Both the position numbers and the translations under genes were made by a program. The notes under the pieces are model-generated. The model was not told the origin of the DNA and made no database searches. It saw only the letters and a program-made list of their open reading frames with translations. This document shows positions 35,834-47,954 of a stretch of DNA of 64,000 nucleotides, piece after piece. Each line of letters begins with the position of its first letter. The stretch's first letter is position 1. The DNA lies in contig NZ_BBXD01000009.1 of assembly GCF_001570545.1 (NCBI RefSeq), positions 620,001-684,000 of the forward strand, read 5' to 3'. The DNA comes from Herbidospora mongoliensis. GTDB lineage: Bacteria; Actinomycetota; Actinomycetes; Streptosporangiales; Streptosporangiaceae.

Positions 35834-36667
35834 ATGGGGTGTTTCAGGAGGTTGGCTGCCGTCTCGGCGCTGATGAGCGTCCTCGCGTGCGGGGGACAGG
35901 CTACCGAATCGACCGCGCCCCCCACCGGCGTTTCGGTCGCGTTGCAGCAATGGCGTTCGGATGTCGCGGTCCATCGGATCCAGGTGTCGGTCACCAACAC
36001 CTCCACCACTCCCCTGCGCATCACCGACCTGCGGCTCGACTCCGGATCGTTCGAACCGTCGGCCCCGGTGAAGGTCGACACCACGCTCGGGATGACACCG
36101 AGAACCGACTTCCCGATCACGTACGGCAGGGCCCGCTGCGACGCCACGGCCATCCCGCCGGTCAAGCCGACGGACGTCGTCGCCACGATGGCCGTGGGCG
36201 ACGCCCCGGCGAAGGAGGTCCGGTTCCCGATCCCGGTGACCGACGGCCTGCTGACCCAGCTCGTGAAGTACGAGTGCGGGGAGTACATCCTGAAGCAGTC
36301 GGCCACGATCGCCTTCGGCCCCGGCTTCACCCGCAAGGGCGACGACCTCAAGGGGACCCTCGTGGTCACCGGCACCCGCCACGTGACGATCGACGACATC
36401 GACGGCACGACGCATTACGTACTGAAACCGGAGAAGAGGCGACCCGTCGCCGTGGTCGACCCGGGGACGTCGGACATTCCCGTCACGATCCGGCCCACCC
36501 GCTGCGACCCGCACGCCTTCGCCGAGGCCAAGCAGGCCTACCTGTTCCAGGTCTGGGGACACACCGAGGGCGGGGAGACCTATCGGATGATCGTCACCCC
36601 GCCCAGGGACATTCAGGAGGAACTGCTCGCCTACGCCATCGAGGTCTGCGACTTCCCCGCCACGTGA
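35834..36667 (+). CDS. Putative lipoprotein, unknown function
   Basis: 277 aa from the ATG at 35834 (MGCFRRLAAV). The signal peptide ends VLAC, a slightly unusual lipobox with Leu at -2. The mature part is predicted mostly beta: IQVSVTNTSTTPLRITDLRL resembles an Ig-like fold, with a second similar half later (SDIPVTIRPTRCDPHAF). Four Cys are spread over the mature part. It is divergent from pyk and overlaps the convergent DUF2784 gene by 37 bp. No named family is recognised. Confidence 0.7.
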   Translation: MGCFRRLAAVSALMSVLACGGQATESTAPPTGVSVALQQWRSDVAVHRIQVSVTNTSTTPLRITDLRLDSGSFEPSAPVKVDTTLGMTPRTDFPITYGRARCDATAIPPVKPTDVVATMAVGDAPAKEVRFPIPVTDGLLTQLVKYECGEYILKQSATIAFGPGFTRKGDDLKGTLVVTGTRHVTIDDIDGTTHYVLKPEKRRPVAVVDPGTSDIPVTIRPTRCDPHAFAEAKQAYLFQVWGHTEGGETYRMIVTPPRDIQEELLAYAIEVCDFPAT

Positions 36668-37020
36668 CGCCGATATCGGATCACCGCGTAACCGGTCCAG
36701 GAGATCGCGATCACCAGGATGATCCCGATGCGGACCTCCCAGAGATACTCGGTCGGATAGACGACGCCGGTGATGTAGGTGTCGATGAAGCCACTGGGCT
36801 TGAGCTGATGGGCGCCCGCCTGGGCGCGGGCCCAATTCTCCAACGCCGTCAGCGGGCACTCGACCAGGCCGGTGAGCTGGATCGCGCCCCACAGGGAGAA
36901 CCCCAGGGCGGGCCAGATCAAGCGGGGCCACCGCCAGGCCAGGAACCCGCCCAGGGCGATATACGCGATGACGATGAAATGCACGACCATCACGGTTTGC
37001 CACAAAACGTGATAAATCAT
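36631..37020 (-). CDS. DUF2784 membrane protein
   Basis: 129 aa with three to four hydrophobic segments, beginning MIYHVLWQTVMVVHFIVIAYI. The family signature NWARAQAG and the Cys-Pro-Leu-T motif (LVECPLTALENW) are present. Function is unknown. The 3' end overlaps the lipoprotein gene on the other strand. Confidence 0.85.
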   Translation of the reverse strand: MIYHVLWQTVMVVHFIVIAYIALGGFLAWRWPRLIWPALGFSLWGAIQLTGLVECPLTALENWARAQAGAHQLKPSGFIDTYITGVVYPTEYLWEVRIGIILVIAISWTGYAVIRYRRHVAGKSQTSMA

Positions 37021-37078
37021 TTCTCGAACCTAGAAAGAGAACGGACCGCCGGGATCCGTCCGGCTACTCATCTCCTCT

Positions 37079-38659
37079 CTAGGTACCCGAAATCGTGACC
37101 GCTTTCTGCGCGCTGACGATGCCGTTTCCGTAGAACCCGTTCTGGGAGACCGAGCCCTCGCAGGTGTGGGTCGTCCGGGCCGAGTAGCGGTAGTTGCCCG
37201 ACGCCGGGCAGCCCCGGTCGTAGGTCGAGGCGTAGAGCAGGCTCTCCAGCCGGGCCGGGTCGAGTTGCAGTCCGCCCTTGCCCGGCTTGCCGAACCGGGC
37301 CACCAGCAGCGCCGCGACGCCGGTGACGTGCGGGGCGGCCATCGAGGTGCCCTCGAGGTACTGGTAGTAGGAGCACGTGCCGTTCTTGCACTCCCGGATG
37401 ACCGAGGAGTCGTACGGCCGGCCCTGGGCGTCGATCATGTCCGAGGCCTTGAGCGCGTTCTGGGGTGCGGCGGCCAGGATCTCCCGGGCCGCGCCCTTCA
37501 GCGAGGTTCCTCCGTCGTCGGAGTCGCCGCCGGGGGCGGCCACGTCGGCCTGCTCGGCGCCGTAGTCGGAGTAGAGCGCCTTGCGCTTGCTCGGGCCGAC
37601 CGAGGTCACCGTGATCACGCCGGGCAGTTCGGCCGGGATGTTCAGGCAGGTGTTGTCGATCGTGCGCGACTTGGCGGAGCCGGCCGGGTAGTCGGGGCTG
37701 CCGGTGTCCTTGGTCGGGTTGCCCAGGTCGATGGAGCCGTTGCCGATGGCGCTGACCAGGGTCACCCCACGGGAGCGGGCGTAGGCGACCGCGCGGGTCA
37801 TGCCCGCGATGATCGCCTTCTGCTCCGACTGCTGGGCCGCGGTGTCGGCCGGGTTGGCCGGGCAGTTGAAGTTCCACGGGTCGACGTAGAACGACATGTT
37901 GACCACGTCGATGCCCTGGTCGCCGGCGTATTTGAGGGCGTCCATGGTCGGCTTCAGGAAGAAGTAGCCGGAGTCGGTGCCCGCCCGCAGGTTGACCAGC
38001 GAGACACCCGGGGCGACGCCGCCGATGCCGATGCCGTTCAGCGGCGAGGCGATCGTGCTGGCCACGTGGGTGCCGTGCCCGTCGTCGTCGACGTCGGCCG
38101 GGTCCTTGCAGCCCCTCCACTCACACGGGCCGTCGAGGTTCTTGCCCTTGGGGTCCTTCGGCCGGTCGGTGACGAAGTTGCGGGACAGCGCCCGGTTGAA
38201 GTTGGGCGCGATGTCCGGGTGCTTCCCATCGATCCCGGTGTCGATGACCCCGACCAGCACCTTGTGAGAACCGATCTCCGTCTTGTACGACCCCGACGTC
38301 GTCGCCCCGATCATCTTCATGTCCCACTGACGGGAGGCGAGCGGCTCGTTCTTCACCGCGGCCCTGCGCGGCCCGGCGGCCGGCTGGACCCGGGCGATCT
38401 CACCGATGGGCTTGTCCTGGAGCACGCCGACGATCGCCGGGCTCGACGGAATCCTCGCCGCCCTCGCGACCAGGTAGCCGAGTTCCACGTCGTCGGACAG
38501 GACGTCGCCACCGGTCGCGGTGACCGCGTCGGTCGCGGCTTCTCCCTGTCCCGGCGTGTAGAACACCAGGTAGTCCTGGGCCTGCGCCGACGGAGATTGG
38601 GCCGCGCAGGCCGTGGCCAGCAGGGTCAACGCCAGACCCGCGAATACTGCCTTGCCCAC
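37079..38659 (-). CDS. Exported subtilisin-like serine protease (S8)
   Basis: 526 aa. The signal peptide ends near LLATACAAQ, which could be a weak lipobox or an ordinary Sec cleavage site. Residues ~28-105 are a probable inhibitor I9-like propeptide. The catalytic triad is visible: Asp in VGVIDTGIDGKHPD, His in DDDGHGTHVASTIASP and Ser in LEGTSMAAPHVTGVAALL. The oxyanion Asn lies in VSAIGNGSID. Several Cys pairs suggest disulfides. The gene is monocistronic, after the gltD terminator. Confidence 0.93.
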   Translation of the reverse strand: MGKAVFAGLALTLLATACAAQSPSAQAQDYLVFYTPGQGEAATDAVTATGGDVLSDDVELGYLVARAARIPSSPAIVGVLQDKPIGEIARVQPAAGPRRAAVKNEPLASRQWDMKMIGATTSGSYKTEIGSHKVLVGVIDTGIDGKHPDIAPNFNRALSRNFVTDRPKDPKGKNLDGPCEWRGCKDPADVDDDGHGTHVASTIASPLNGIGIGGVAPGVSLVNLRAGTDSGYFFLKPTMDALKYAGDQGIDVVNMSFYVDPWNFNCPANPADTAAQQSEQKAIIAGMTRAVAYARSRGVTLVSAIGNGSIDLGNPTKDTGSPDYPAGSAKSRTIDNTCLNIPAELPGVITVTSVGPSKRKALYSDYGAEQADVAAPGGDSDDGGTSLKGAAREILAAAPQNALKASDMIDAQGRPYDSSVIRECKNGTCSYYQYLEGTSMAAPHVTGVAALLVARFGKPGKGGLQLDPARLESLLYASTYDRGCPASGNYRYSARTTHTCEGSVSQNGFYGNGIVSAQKAVTISGT

Positions 38660-38780
38660 ACGTCCTCCTTCGCTCGGAACACCAGATCCTCGCGAACCCG
38701 TCCGGGCATCCGCAACTCACTACGCCATTCCACATAAGTCGATATTTCGGAATTGCCCTTAAGGGTAGGCCGAAAAACGC

Positions 38781-38819
38781 AAAACGATGCCCCCGGGAAT
38801 ATCCAGGGGGCATCGTTTT
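38781..38819 (-). terminator. Strong bidirectional terminator after gltD
   Basis: Perfect 14-bp stem AAAACGATGCCCCC/GGGGGCATCGTTTT with an 11-nt loop; T-runs exist on both strands. It ends gltBD transcription 7 bp past the gltD stop. Confidence 0.93.
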
Positions 38820-38825
38820 GACGTA

Positions 38826-40292
<1,467 letters not shown>

Positions 40293-40304
40293 GTCGTTGC
40301 CCCC

Positions 40305-43300
40305 TTATCCGTGAACCGCGGCCATGATGGCCTCGTCGATGTCGCGGCCCTCTGCCTCGGCCGTGGCCCTGGCGGTGAGCACCCGCTTGTAGTCGATCGG
40401 CATGATCTTGCCGAACCGTTCGGCGGCGGCCGTCCAGTCGGCGAGCAGGCCCTTGGCCACCGGCGAACCGGTCTCGGCCAGGTGCTTCTCGACCAGCTCG
40501 CGCAGGATCTCGGAGTCCTCGTCGCCGATGGGCTCCAGCTCGACCATGTCGCGGTTGATCCGCTCGGGCTTGAGGTCCAGCACGTAGGCCACGCCGCCGG
40601 ACATGCCGGCCGCGAAGTTGCGCCCGGTCGCCCCGAGGACGACGGCCTTGCCGCCGGTCATGTATTCGCACCCGTGGTCGCCGACGCCTTCGACGACGGC
40701 CGTGGCGCCGGAGTTGCGGACGCAGAACCGCTCGCCCACCACACCCCGGATGAACGCCTCACCGGAGGTCGCGCCGTAGAGGCCGACGTTTCCGGCGATG
40801 ATCTGGCCGTCGAGCAGATCGCTGGGCGGGGTGACCGTGATCCGGCCGCCCGACAGGCCCTTGCCGACGTAGTCGTTGGCGTCGCCGGTCAGCCGCAGCG
40901 TGATGCCCTTGGGCACGAACGCGCCGAACGAGTTGCCGGCCGACCCGGTGAAGCTCACGTCGATCGTGTTCTCCGGCAGGCCCGCCCCGCCCCACTTCTT
41001 GGTGACGTGGTGGCCGAGCATGGTGCCGACGGTCCGGTTGACGTTGCGGATCGGCAGTTCCAGCGTGACCTGCTGGCCGAACTCGATCGCGCCCTCGGCG
41101 AGCTGGATCAGCGTGTTGTCGAGCGCGTGCGCCAGACCGTGGTCCTGCTCGACGACCTGCTGACGCGGGGTGCCCGCGGGCAGGTCGGGCTGATAGAGGA
41201 TCGGCGACAGGTTCAGGCCCTGGGCCTTCCAGTGGGTCACGGCGGCCTCGGTGTCGAGCAGGTCGCTGCGGCCGATGACCTCCTCCAGCGAGCGGTAGCC
41301 CAGCTCGGCCAGGTATTCCCTGACCTCCTGCGCGATGAACTCGAAGAAGTTGACCACGAACTCCGGCTTGCCGGTGAAGCGCTTGCGCAGCTCGGGGTTC
41401 TGGGTGGCCACACCCACCGGGCAGGTGTCGAGGTGGCAGACGCGCATCATGACGCAGCCGCTCACGACGAGGGGCGCGGTGGCGAAGCCGTACTCCTCGG
41501 CGCCGAGCAGGGCGGCGATGATGACGTCGCGGCCGGTCTTGAGCTGGCCGTCGGCCTGCACCACGATCCGGTCGCGCAGACCGTTGAGCAGCAGGGTCTG
41601 CTGGGTCTCGGCCAGGCCGAGCTCCCAGGGCGTGCCGGCGTGCTTCAGGCTCGTGAGAGGCGAGGCGCCGGTGCCGCCGTCGTGACCGGAGATCAGCACG
41701 ACGTCGGCGTGGGCCTTGGAGACGCCCGCCGCGACCGTGCCGACGCCGACCTCGGAGACCAGCTTCACGTGGATGCGGGCCTGCGGGTTGGCGTTCTTCA
41801 GGTCGTGGATGAGCTGGGCCAGGTCTTCGATCGAGTAGATGTCGTGGTGCGGCGGCGGCGAGATGAGGCCGACGCCCGGCGTGGAGTGCCGGGTCTTGGC
41901 GATCCACGGGTAGACCTTGTGGCCGGGCAGCTGGCCGCCCTCGCCGGGCTTGGCGCCCTGGGCCATCTTGATCTGCACGTCGTCGGCGTTGACCAGGTAT
42001 TCGGAGGTCACGCCGAAGCGGCCGGAGGCCACCTGCTTGATGGCCGAGCGGCGGTTGGGGTCATAGAGGCGCTCGGGGTCCTCGCCGCCCTCACCGGTGT
42101 TCGACTTGGCGCCGATCCGGTTCATCGCGATCGCGAGGGTCTCGTGGGCCTCCATCGAGATGGAGCCGTAGGACATCGCGCCGGTGGAGAACCTGCGCAC
42201 GATGTCGGAGACCGACTCGACCTCGTCGACCGAGATCGGGCCGCCGGGCGCCGGGCGCAGCTTGAACAGGCCGCGCAGCGTCATCAAGGTCTCCGCCTGA
42301 TCGTCGATCAGGCCGGTGTACTCCTTGAAGATCTCGTAACGCCGGGTGCGGGTGGCGTGCTGGAGCTTGAAGACGGTCGTCGGGTTGAACAGGTGGGGCT
42401 CGCCTTCGCGCCGCCACTGGTATTCGCCGCCGACCTCCAGGCTCCGGTGGGCGTTCTCGGCCCGCGGGTACGCCTTAGTGTGCCGCTGCTGCGCCTCCTT
42501 GGCCAGGACGTCGAACCCGACGCCGCCCAGCCGCGAGGTGGTGCCGGTGAAGCACTCGGCGATGACCTCGGCCCCCAGGCCCAGCGCCTCGAAGATCTGC
42601 GCGCCGGTGTAGGAGGCCACCGTGGACACGCCCATCTTGGACATGACCTTCAGGACGCCCTTGCCGTACGCCTTGATCAGGTTCCGCACGGCCTTGGGGT
42701 TGTCGGGGAACCGCTCCTCGACCGTCTCGATCGCGAGGTAGGGGTTGATGGCGCTGGCGCCGTAGCCGACGAGCAGGGCCATGTGGTGGCACTCGCGCGC
42801 CTCGCCGGTCTCGATGACCAGGCCCACCTTGGTGCGGGACTTCTCCCGGATCAGGTGGTGGTGCACCGCGCCGGTCAGCAGCAGCGACGGGATCGGCGCC
42901 TTCTCGGCGTTCGAGCCCCGGTCGGACAGCACGATGATCCGGGCGCCGTCGGCGATGGCCTGGGAGACCTCTTCACGGATCTCCTGCAGCCGCCGGGTCA
43001 GCGCGTCGCCGCCCCCGCCGACGTGGAACAGACCGGAGACGACGTGGGGCTGGAAGCCGGGCAGCGCGCCCTCGTCGTTGATGTGGACGATCTTCGCGAG
43101 CTCGTCGTTGTCGATCACCGGGTAGGGCAGCACCAGACGGCGGCACGACACCGCGGTCGGGTCGAGCAGGTTGCCCTCGGGGCCGATGGTCGACTGCAGC
43201 GAGGTGACGAGCTCCTCGCGGATGGCGTCGAGCGGCGGGTTGGTGACCTGCGCGAACAGCTGGCTGAAGTAGTCGAACAGCAGCCGGGGCTTGTCGCTCA

Positions 43301-44801
43301 GGGCGGCCACCGGGCTGTCGGTGCCCATCGACCCGATCGGCTCGGCGCCGGTCATGGCCATCGGGGTGAGGATGATCCGCAGCTCTTCCTCGGTGTAGCC
43401 GAAGGTCTGCTGGCGCTTGACGAGGGCCTCGTGGGTGGGGTGCTCGTGCTCGCGCTCGGGCAGCTCCTCGAACCGCACCAGACCGGCGTGCAGCCACTCG
43501 CCGTAGGGCTCGGCCGCGGCCAGGTCGGCCTTGATCTCGTCGTCTTCGATGATCCGGCCCTGGGCGGTGTCGACCAGGAACATCTTGCCGGGCTGGAGAC
43601 GGCCCTTGCGGACGATCTTCTCCTGCGGGATGTCGGACAGCACGCCCGCCTCGGAGCCCAGGATGACCAGGCCGTCGTCGGTGACGTAGAAGCGCCCGGG
43701 ACGCAGGCCGTTGCGGTCGAGCACGGCGCCGACGACGGTGCCGTCGGAGAACGAGATCGACGCGGGGCCGTCCCAGGCCTCCATCAGCGTGGAGTGGAAC
43801 TCGTAGAAGGCCCGGCGGGCCGGGTCCATCTCCGTGTGGTTCTCCCACGCCTCGGGGATCATCATCAGCACGGCGTGCGGCAGCGACCGGCCGCCGAGGT
43901 GCAGCAGCTCCAGCGTCTCGTCGAACGAGGCGGTGTCGGAGCCGTCGGGGTCGCAGATGGGGAACAGCCGCTCCAGGTCACCGGGGATCAGGTCGGTGTC
44001 GAGCATCGTCTCGCGGGCGCGCATCCAGTTGCGGTTGCCCTTGACGGTGTTGATCTCACCGTTGTGGGCCACGTAGCGGTAGGGGTGCGACAGCGGCCAC
44101 GACGGGAAGGTGTTGGTGGAGAAGCGCGAGTGCACCAGCGCGATGGCCGAGACGTAGCGCTCGTCCGACAGGTCGGGGAAGAACGGCTCGACCTGCTGCG
44201 GGGTCAGCATGCCCTTGTAGACGGTGGTCCGCGAAGACAGCGACGCGAAGTAGACGTCGGCCTCGTGCTCGGCCCGCTTACGGAAGGCGAAGGCGGCCCG
44301 GTCGAGCTCGATGCCCGACAGGTCGCCGGAGCTGACGAACAGCTGGGTGAAGTGGGGCATCACGGCGCGGGCGGTCGGACCGGCGTGCCGCGTGTCGACG
44401 GGCAGGTCGCGCCAGCCGAGCACGGTGACGTTCTCCTCGGCCGCGATCTCGTCGATCATCCGCAGGGCGATCGCCCTGGCCTGCGAGTCGATCGGCAGGA
44501 ACGCGATGCCGGCGGCGTACTTCCCGGCCTCGGGGAGGCCGAAGGGGACGACCGCGCGGAAGAACGCGTCGGGGATCTGCGTCAGGATGCCGGCGCCGTC
44601 ACCCGTATCCGGTTCGCTTCCCCGAGCACCTCGGTGATCGAGGTTGATGAGCGCGGTGAGAGCCTTCGCGACGATGTCGTAGCTACGGCGGCCGTGGACG
44701 TCGGCCACCATGGCGACACCACAGGCGTCATGCTCGAATGCGGGGTCGTAAAGGCCCTGAGGCTCGGGAAGCCCAGGACGGCCATGGCGGGCAGCAGGCA
44801 T
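40305..44801 (-). CDS. gltB: Glutamate synthase, large subunit
   Basis: Converts glutamine and 2-oxoglutarate to two glutamates; 1498 aa. A ~26-residue propeptide precedes the class II amidotransferase Cys ([15 protein letters not shown]). The central and FMN domains carry [14 protein letters not shown] and [20 protein letters not shown]. The [3Fe-4S] Cys set is [14 protein letters not shown], and the C-terminal beta-helix has the GXXGXXXG-type repeats. It is first of the gltBD operon and divergent from the BpsA-family gene. Confidence 0.97.
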   Translation of the reverse strand: MPAARHGRPGLPEPQGLYDPAFEHDACGVAMVADVHGRRSYDIVAKALTALINLDHRGARGSEPDTGDGAGILTQIPDAFFRAVVPFGLPEAGKYAAGIAFLPIDSQARAIALRMIDEIAAEENVTVLGWRDLPVDTRHAGPTARAVMPHFTQLFVSSGDLSGIELDRAAFAFRKRAEHEADVYFASLSSRTTVYKGMLTPQQVEPFFPDLSDERYVSAIALVHSRFSTNTFPSWPLSHPYRYVAHNGEINTVKGNRNWMRARETMLDTDLIPGDLERLFPICDPDGSDTASFDETLELLHLGGRSLPHAVLMMIPEAWENHTEMDPARRAFYEFHSTLMEAWDGPASISFSDGTVVGAVLDRNGLRPGRFYVTDDGLVILGSEAGVLSDIPQEKIVRKGRLQPGKMFLVDTAQGRIIEDDEIKADLAAAEPYGEWLHAGLVRFEELPEREHEHPTHEALVKRQQTFGYTEEELRIILTPMAMTGAEPIGSMGTDSPVAALSDKPRLLFDYFSQLFAQVTNPPLDAIREELVTSLQSTIGPEGNLLDPTAVSCRRLVLPYPVIDNDELAKIVHINDEGALPGFQPHVVSGLFHVGGGGDALTRRLQEIREEVSQAIADGARIIVLSDRGSNAEKAPIPSLLLTGAVHHHLIREKSRTKVGLVIETGEARECHHMALLVGYGASAINPYLAIETVEERFPDNPKAVRNLIKAYGKGVLKVMSKMGVSTVASYTGAQIFEALGLGAEVIAECFTGTTSRLGGVGFDVLAKEAQQRHTKAYPRAENAHRSLEVGGEYQWRREGEPHLFNPTTVFKLQHATRTRRYEIFKEYTGLIDDQAETLMTLRGLFKLRPAPGGPISVDEVESVSDIVRRFSTGAMSYGSISMEAHETLAIAMNRIGAKSNTGEGGEDPERLYDPNRRSAIKQVASGRFGVTSEYLVNADDVQIKMAQGAKPGEGGQLPGHKVYPWIAKTRHSTPGVGLISPPPHHDIYSIEDLAQLIHDLKNANPQARIHVKLVSEVGVGTVAAGVSKAHADVVLISGHDGGTGASPLTSLKHAGTPWELGLAETQQTLLLNGLRDRIVVQADGQLKTGRDVIIAALLGAEEYGFATAPLVVSGCVMMRVCHLDTCPVGVATQNPELRKRFTGKPEFVVNFFEFIAQEVREYLAELGYRSLEEVIGRSDLLDTEAAVTHWKAQGLNLSPILYQPDLPAGTPRQQVVEQDHGLAHALDNTLIQLAEGAIEFGQQVTLELPIRNVNRTVGTMLGHHVTKKWGGAGLPENTIDVSFTGSAGNSFGAFVPKGITLRLTGDANDYVGKGLSGGRITVTPPSDLLDGQIIAGNVGLYGATSGEAFIRGVVGERFCVRNSGATAVVEGVGDHGCEYMTGGKAVVLGATGRNFAAGMSGGVAYVLDLKPERINRDMVELEPIGDEDSEILRELVEKHLAETGSPVAKGLLADWTAAAERFGKIMPIDYKRVLTARATAEAEGRDIDEAIMAAVHG

Positions 44802-44930
44802 GAAATCACTCCCGTCGTCTTCTTCTGCGTGGTGACAGAGGGACGACGCTGGCCCTGCTGCAGTTGTAGTGAGTAGAGGTTACCCCACCGTTTCCGGATG
44901 GCACCTTCCGGGCCCACTAAGGTTTCGCGT

Positions 44931-46367
44931 ATGTCGATCGACGAGCTCTACGCGCGTGCCGGTGTGGACGGATGGCGGTTGCGCAAGGCTGTCTCTCTGC
45001 TGTCGGACGGACGCTGGTGGACTCTCGCCGATGTGGTCAGGGAGACGGCGACGTCCCGGAGGACGATCGAGGCGCTGATGCGGGCACTCCCCCTTGAGCA
45101 CCGTGACCAGCACGTCCGAATCCCAACTGAACAGGTCAAACACTACAACATTTCGATATCGTCCTCTATTTCGGACCCAGTGTCTCATCTGGTGGACACT
45201 TCGGTCGTCTCACGACTGGCCGAGTTGATCGCGAAAGCTCCGCGTGGCCGGTCGGCTCTCGACCATGTGTCCGCGACGCCCGAGACCGTGGTCCGGCGGG
45301 CCCTGCTGCTGGGCGCGCGGTTCTGGCTGCCCGGTTCGCGCCTGCTGTGCGTCGGCGACCACGACCTCACGTCGCTGGCGGTCCGGCTGATCCACCCGGA
45401 GGTCGAGGTGATGGTCGTCGACATCGACGACCGCATCCTGGCCTATATCGACGAGCAGGATCTCGGGGTGACCACCCGCTGGGCCGACCTGCGGCTCGGC
45501 CTGCCCGCGTCGGCCCGGGGCTTCGCCGACCTGGCGATCACCGACCCGCCCTATACCCCCGACGGCGTCGGCCTCTTCGTCGCCCGGGGCCTGGAAGGCC
45601 TGCGCGACCGCGACGAGGGCCGGGTGCTGCTGGCCTACGGCGCGTCCGAGCGCACCCCGATGCTGGCCCTGAAAGTCCAGCATGCCCTGGCCGACCTGCA
45701 GCTTCTCAACGAGGCGATCTACCCCGACTTCAACCGCTACGACGGCGCCGAGGCGATCGGCAGCGCCGCCGACCTCTATGTCCTGCGCCCGACCACCAAG
45801 ACCTGGCCCGCCGTGGCCTCCCGCGTCGACCGCCTGGCCACCGCGATCTACACCCAGGGCCCGCAGTCAGTCGAATCGTCGGAGGCGGCCCCACCCGACC
45901 TGGGCGATTACGCCCCCGACCTGCTGGTCGGCGACTGGCCCCGCGACCTGCTGCCGGGCGTCCCCCGGGTCCGCCTGTCGACCTGGCTCGCCAAGCCCTA
46001 CGCCGCGCACGTCTCCCGCGTGGCCATCCACGCCCCGGCCGGCCTGGAGGCCGCCCTCCCGCGCCTGGTCCTCGCCGCCCGCGACGCCGAGGTCCGCGTC
46101 TTCGGAACCGCTTCTTCCGTACGGCTCCCGCCCACCCCCGACGCCATCACGAAGCGGATCCTGTCCAACAGTCACGGCAAGGTCGCCAACACCTGGCGCG
46201 AGGGGCTGGTCGCGGAGCTGGGCCTGACGAAGAACCAGGCCAGAGCCCGCATCCCGGCCTGGGCCGGGGCGACCGCGCTCGAACTGCCGATGCACCGCCT
46301 GACCGAACTCGCCACCGAGGTCGCGCGCAGCCGGGAAGACGAGGATCCGGGCGCGCACGAGGTGTGA
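44931..46367 (+). CDS. BpsA-family protein (branched-chain polyamine synthase-like)
   Basis: 478 aa from the ATG at 44931. Residues ~10-75 form a winged helix (WTLADVVRETATSRRTIEALM). Residues ~100-330 are a Rossmann methyltransferase-like domain: GSRLLCVGDHDLTSLAVRL, VMVVDIDDRILAYI and ITDPPYTPDGVGLFVARGLEGL. These match the archaeal N4-bis(aminopropyl)spermidine synthase family, in which the first motif is GDDD and here is GDHD. About 140 C-terminal residues are extra, with an HTH-like GLTKNQARARIPAWAG. Polyamine synthesis is not proven; a DNA or RNA role is possible. Confidence 0.7.
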   Translation: MSIDELYARAGVDGWRLRKAVSLLSDGRWWTLADVVRETATSRRTIEALMRALPLEHRDQHVRIPTEQVKHYNISISSSISDPVSHLVDTSVVSRLAELIAKAPRGRSALDHVSATPETVVRRALLLGARFWLPGSRLLCVGDHDLTSLAVRLIHPEVEVMVVDIDDRILAYIDEQDLGVTTRWADLRLGLPASARGFADLAITDPPYTPDGVGLFVARGLEGLRDRDEGRVLLAYGASERTPMLALKVQHALADLQLLNEAIYPDFNRYDGAEAIGSAADLYVLRPTTKTWPAVASRVDRLATAIYTQGPQSVESSEAAPPDLGDYAPDLLVGDWPRDLLPGVPRVRLSTWLAKPYAAHVSRVAIHAPAGLEAALPRLVLAARDAEVRVFGTASSVRLPPTPDAITKRILSNSHGKVANTWREGLVAELGLTKNQARARIPAWAGATALELPMHRLTELATEVARSREDEDPGAHEV

Positions 46368-46397
46368 CCCGGCCCGTCTGGGCAGGTCGGCCCGACG

Positions 46398-46967
46398 TCA
46401 GAGCGCGAGGATGCGGGCCTGCACGAATCGTGAGGCGAGATCGAGCGCGGCCAGCGGTTCGGCCAGGTCGGGCCTGGTGTCGCCCTCGGCAGACACCCAG
46501 CTCACCGAGACGAAGTGGCCCATCCCCCGGACCATCGCGGTGCCGCCGTTCTCCGACCCCATCGGGGTCGGGAACAGCTCTTCTTTGAACCGGTTGACGA
46601 GGGCGTCGGCCTGCGCGACGTCGGCCAGGTTGAACACCGCGACCTGCCCGACCACCTCAGGCCCCCGGAACAGGCCCCGCACGACCTGGGAGCACCCGTC
46701 GACGTCGGCGCCCACGGCCGCGGCGCAGTCGGCGGTCACGGAGACCGACTCCTTCTTCATGGCGCCGAGGGTGGCCGCCGGGAAGACCTCCTGCTCGGTC
46801 AGCGGCGCCGCGTCGACCTGCTGCCGCGCGATCGGCGCGTAGATGGGTGCGCTGACCTCCGCCCGGACGGTCCTGGGCCGGTGGCCGTCGTCGCCGGTGC
46901 CCCCGCACCCCGCCAGCAACACCGTCAGCAGCACCGCCGGCACCGGTAAGACCACCACGCGCATCAT
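46398..46967 (-). CDS. Lipoprotein, paralogue of the next anchored protein
   Basis: 189 aa from the ATG at 46967 (GAGGGTGGG upstream). The signal peptide has lipobox LLAGC. The mature part has the pattern LTEQEVFPAATLG, GCSQVVRGLFRG, AVFNLADVAQADALVNRFKEEL and a final GHFVSVSWV block. The same order of motifs occurs in the product of 47148-47954, so the two are paralogues in tandem. Function is unknown; two Cys in the mature domain probably pair. Confidence 0.7.
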   Translation of the reverse strand: MMRVVVLPVPAVLLTVLLAGCGGTGDDGHRPRTVRAEVSAPIYAPIARQQVDAAPLTEQEVFPAATLGAMKKESVSVTADCAAAVGADVDGCSQVVRGLFRGPEVVGQVAVFNLADVAQADALVNRFKEELFPTPMGSENGGTAMVRGMGHFVSVSWVSAEGDTRPDLAEPLAALDLASRFVQARILAL

Positions 46968-47147
46968 CTGTCCCACCCTCACCTCGGATTCGGCCCCCAT
47001 CATGACGGGGATCGAGGCCCGAGAGGGCGCACATCTCACTCTCCGAACACCGAGCGTGGCAGAAACAGCTCACGTAGCGGGCCAAATACGGCCTTGTCCG
47101 GCGCACGGGAGATTCCTCGTGGGCTGTCTCCGGGTTGTCGCGGTCCG

Positions 47148-47954
47148 TCAGTTCGCCGGGACGCCCGTCACCGCGACCACCCGGCGGTAGACGACCTTCT
47201 CCGCCTCGCGGACCGCCAGGCTCAGGGTCACCATGTCGTCGGTGTCCTCCGCCCCGGCGCCGTCGGCGCGGCCGATCCAGACCAGGCCCGCGTAGTGGCC
47301 CATCGCGTGGCCGCTCGCCTCGGTGAAACCCGTCAGCGCCGGCTGCGCGCTCTGCAGCGGCAGCACCCAGCCGCCTCGATAGAGGCTGGAGAGCCGCTTG
47401 ACCAGTTCGTCGGCGGCGGTCGCCGACTCCAGGTTGAGCAGGGTGTACTGGGCGACGTAACGGCCGTCGGAGCTGGCGAACAGGCCGCGGACCGCCTGGG
47501 TGCAGCCGGCGGTCTCCAGCGCCTCGGTCAGGGCCTCGCCCCAGACGGTGATGCCGCAGGCGGCGTCGAGCTGGCGCTCGCCCAGCTTCAGGGTGATCTT
47601 GCCGGCCTTCAGGGTCTTGGTGTCGAAGACCTCTTCGACGGTCAGCGGCTTCGCGTCTGCGGCACGGTCGGCGATCGGCGCGAACTGCTTCAGCGACGGC
47701 CATGCCCGGTAGTCGGACGGCTTGGCCTGCCCCAGCGGCGAGCTCGACAGCGGTTCGGCGACGGGATCTTCGTCGAACGCCTCGACCACGAAGACCAGCA
47801 CGAACGCCATCACCAGGATGCCGACGACCGTGGCCAGCACGGCGAGGATCTTCTGCTGGAACCCGGTGAGGCCCATCTCGGCGAGCCTGACGCTGCCCCA
47901 GGTCTCGTCGGGGGACGGACGACGTTTGGTGCGGGTCGATTTGGCGGGGGTCAC
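47148..47954 (-). CDS. Single-pass membrane protein, paralogue of the lipoprotein
   Basis: 268 aa. The GTG at 47954 overlaps the VIT gene stop (GTGA). A basic cytoplasmic N-terminus (~35 aa) leads to a membrane helix, about residues 42-65 (ILAVLATVVGILVMAFVLVFVV), then an outside domain with LTVEEVFDTKTLKAG, GCTQAVRGLFASSDG and YTLLNLESATAADELVKRL. It shares its fold with the neighbouring lipoprotein but with a different anchor. Function is unknown. Confidence 0.72.
   Translation of the reverse strand: MTPAKSTRTKRRPSPDETWGSVRLAEMGLTGFQQKILAVLATVVGILVMAFVLVFVVEAFDEDPVAEPLSSSPLGQAKPSDYRAWPSLKQFAPIADRAADAKPLTVEEVFDTKTLKAGKITLKLGERQLDAACGITVWGEALTEALETAGCTQAVRGLFASSDGRYVAQYTLLNLESATAADELVKRLSSLYRGGWVLPLQSAQPALTGFTEASGHAMGHYAGLVWIGRADGAGAEDTDDMVTLSLAVREAEKVVYRRVVAVTGVPAN

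Noticed and set aside
35725-36408. A 228-codon N-terminal extension of pyruvate kinase
   Set aside because: The frame runs antisense through a lipoprotein gene, and the family N-terminus starts at the GTG at 35724.
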